5,710 bases of DNA from an uncultured Verrucomicrobiae bacterium (lineage in GTDB: Bacteria; Verrucomicrobiota; Verrucomicrobiia; Verrucomicrobiales; Akkermansiaceae), in NCBI GenBank assembly GCA_937957985.1, contig CALGOH010000317.1, forward strand, positions 1 to 5,710. The letters run 5' to 3'. Positions 4,875 to 5,710 of this stretch are shown piece after piece; position 1 is the stretch's first letter, and every line of letters starts with the position of its first letter. The notes under the pieces were generated by a model, which was not told the DNA's origin, ran no database searches, and saw only the letters and a list, made by a program, of their open reading frames with translations. A program made the position numbers and the translations under genes.

Positions 4875-5710
4875 TCACTGCCGGTTCTCAATCGAGCGGA
4901 TGGCTTGCTCCAGGGTGACCCGGAGTTCGGCGGACGCTCCGGTCTTCGCCTCCTCGAGCGCCGGCAGGCTCTTCGCAGTGCCGACGCGACCGAGCAGGCG
5001 GGCCGCGGACACCAACTGGAGCGGGCCGTAATCGGGCAAACCCTCGAGAATCCCATCCTCGATCGCCTCCCCCATGTCGCCGTACAAGGCCTCCCACTCG
5101 GACGCGTCCTTCAGCCAAAGCTCGTGAACCAATGGCACGGATTCGCTGTCGTCCTGTTGGACCAGATACTCCACCATCACGCGGGGAACGGGTTCGATCC
5201 CTCCCGTGAGCTCCGACACCGCATCCCGCACCACCGCCAGGGAGCCGTCATCCGGTTGCGACCACACCTGCAGCGCCCGGGCGACGTCCACCTTCATTTC
5301 CAGGTCGCCTTCCTCGAAGAGTTCCAGCATCCGGCGGACGATGTCGGTGCGGAAGAGCCGGGGCTCGACCGCGACCAGACGCTTGACCGCTGCGTTGGCC
5401 CGGTGGAGATCGATGCTGTCGAGTTCCCTCCGGTTCAACTCGTAGAACGACGGATCATCGGGGTCCTGGAGTTTGTCGAGCGGGCCCTGGACGAAACGCT
5501 CGTCATCGACCACCACCTCGATGACCTGCAACTCCCGGATCACCCGGGGCACGGTGCCGAAGCGCTCGCACAGCTTGCGGATCCTGCCAAGGTCGGGACT
5601 CACATCGTAGAGCACCATGAGGTAGTCGGACGGCGGCCTTGGGTAGGCCACCGAAAGCTCGCCGGCCCCGGTCGTGCGCATGCGATACTTCGTGATCTGC
5701 TCCAGGTGGG
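4875..5710 (-). CDS. HEAT-repeat-like hypothetical protein, N-terminus beyond the window
   Basis: The frame stays open to the right edge (reading HLEQITKYR before the first Met at 5681), so ATG 5681 is probably internal and the gene is 5'-partial. From that Met 268 residues are visible. The first part, with DYLMVLYDVSPDLGRIRKLC and LQVIEVVVDDERFV, looks like an alpha/beta domain I cannot identify. From about residue 90 the protein is made of paired amphipathic helices, the clearest being LQLVSAARLLGRVGTAKSLP with ALEEAKTGASAELRVTLEQA near the C-terminus, a typical HEAT-like repeat. Such repeats mediate protein binding. There is no signal peptide or membrane segment in the visible part. It is very acidic (many Glu and Asp). 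The tRNA-Leu gene follows on the same strand. The specific function is unknown. Confidence 0.75.
   Translation of the reverse strand, partial: HLEQITKYRMRTTGAGELSVAYPRPPSDYLMVLYDVSPDLGRIRKLCERFGTVPRVIRELQVIEVVVDDERFVQGPLDKLQDPDDPSFYELNRRELDSIDLHRANAAVKRLVAVEPRLFRTDIVRRMLELFEEGDLEMKVDVARALQVWSQPDDGSLAVVRDAVSELTGGIEPVPRVMVEYLVQQDDSESVPLVHELWLKDASEWEALYGDMGEAIEDGILEGLPDYGPLQLVSAARLLGRVGTAKSLPALEEAKTGASAELRVTLEQAIRSIENRQ

Overview
The window is GC-rich bacterial chromosomal DNA. No marker pins down the organism. Tight gene packing, clear Shine-Dalgarno sequences at some starts, a kinesin-light-chain-type TPR protein and a HEAT-like protein would suit a Verrucomicrobia/Planctomycetes-type or other large-genome environmental bacterium, but this is a weak inference. 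The mix of toxin-antitoxin remains, a recombination-type gene pair, repeat clusters and a tRNA gene suggests an accessory region rather than core genome.

Left part (1-1163): an intact AbiEi-family antitoxin gene on the plus strand overlaps by 4 bp an abiEii toxin gene. The toxin gene is cut off after about 68 codons, just before its catalytic nucleotidyltransferase motif. The cut meets the end of a convergent minus-strand unit, so the type IV toxin-antitoxin locus has decayed to a lone antitoxin plus a toxin stump.

Middle part (999-2382): a minus-strand gene for a secreted or periplasmic TPR protein has six 42-residue repeats, seen in DNA as a 126-bp tandem array. A 54-codon ORF overlaps its stop by 4 bp. 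Upstream lie about 250 bp without a gene and a strong hairpin that closes the next unit.

Central module (2342-4032), all on the minus strand and read right to left: a small ribbon-helix-helix-like protein with a perfect 9-bp inverted repeat over its start region; a strong hairpin; a 162-residue protein whose C-terminal domain resembles those on phage recombination proteins; and, by a 4-bp stop/start overlap, a RecB/Cas4-like PD-(D/E)XK nuclease with a likely Fe-S cluster. This resembles a phage- or island-derived recombination or defence module and is the most interesting coding part.

Right part (4033-5710): about 680 bp without a convincing gene holds four copies of an AAATGAGGCG motif (three at 31-32 bp spacing), an AT-rich inverted repeat, two GGCACCA repeats one helical turn apart and an 11-bp direct repeat, one copy of which lies 8 bp from the 3' end of a tRNA-Leu(UAA) gene. 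Together these look like the end of an integrative or transposable element at a tRNA. Beyond the tRNA, a HEAT-like protein gene runs off the right edge.
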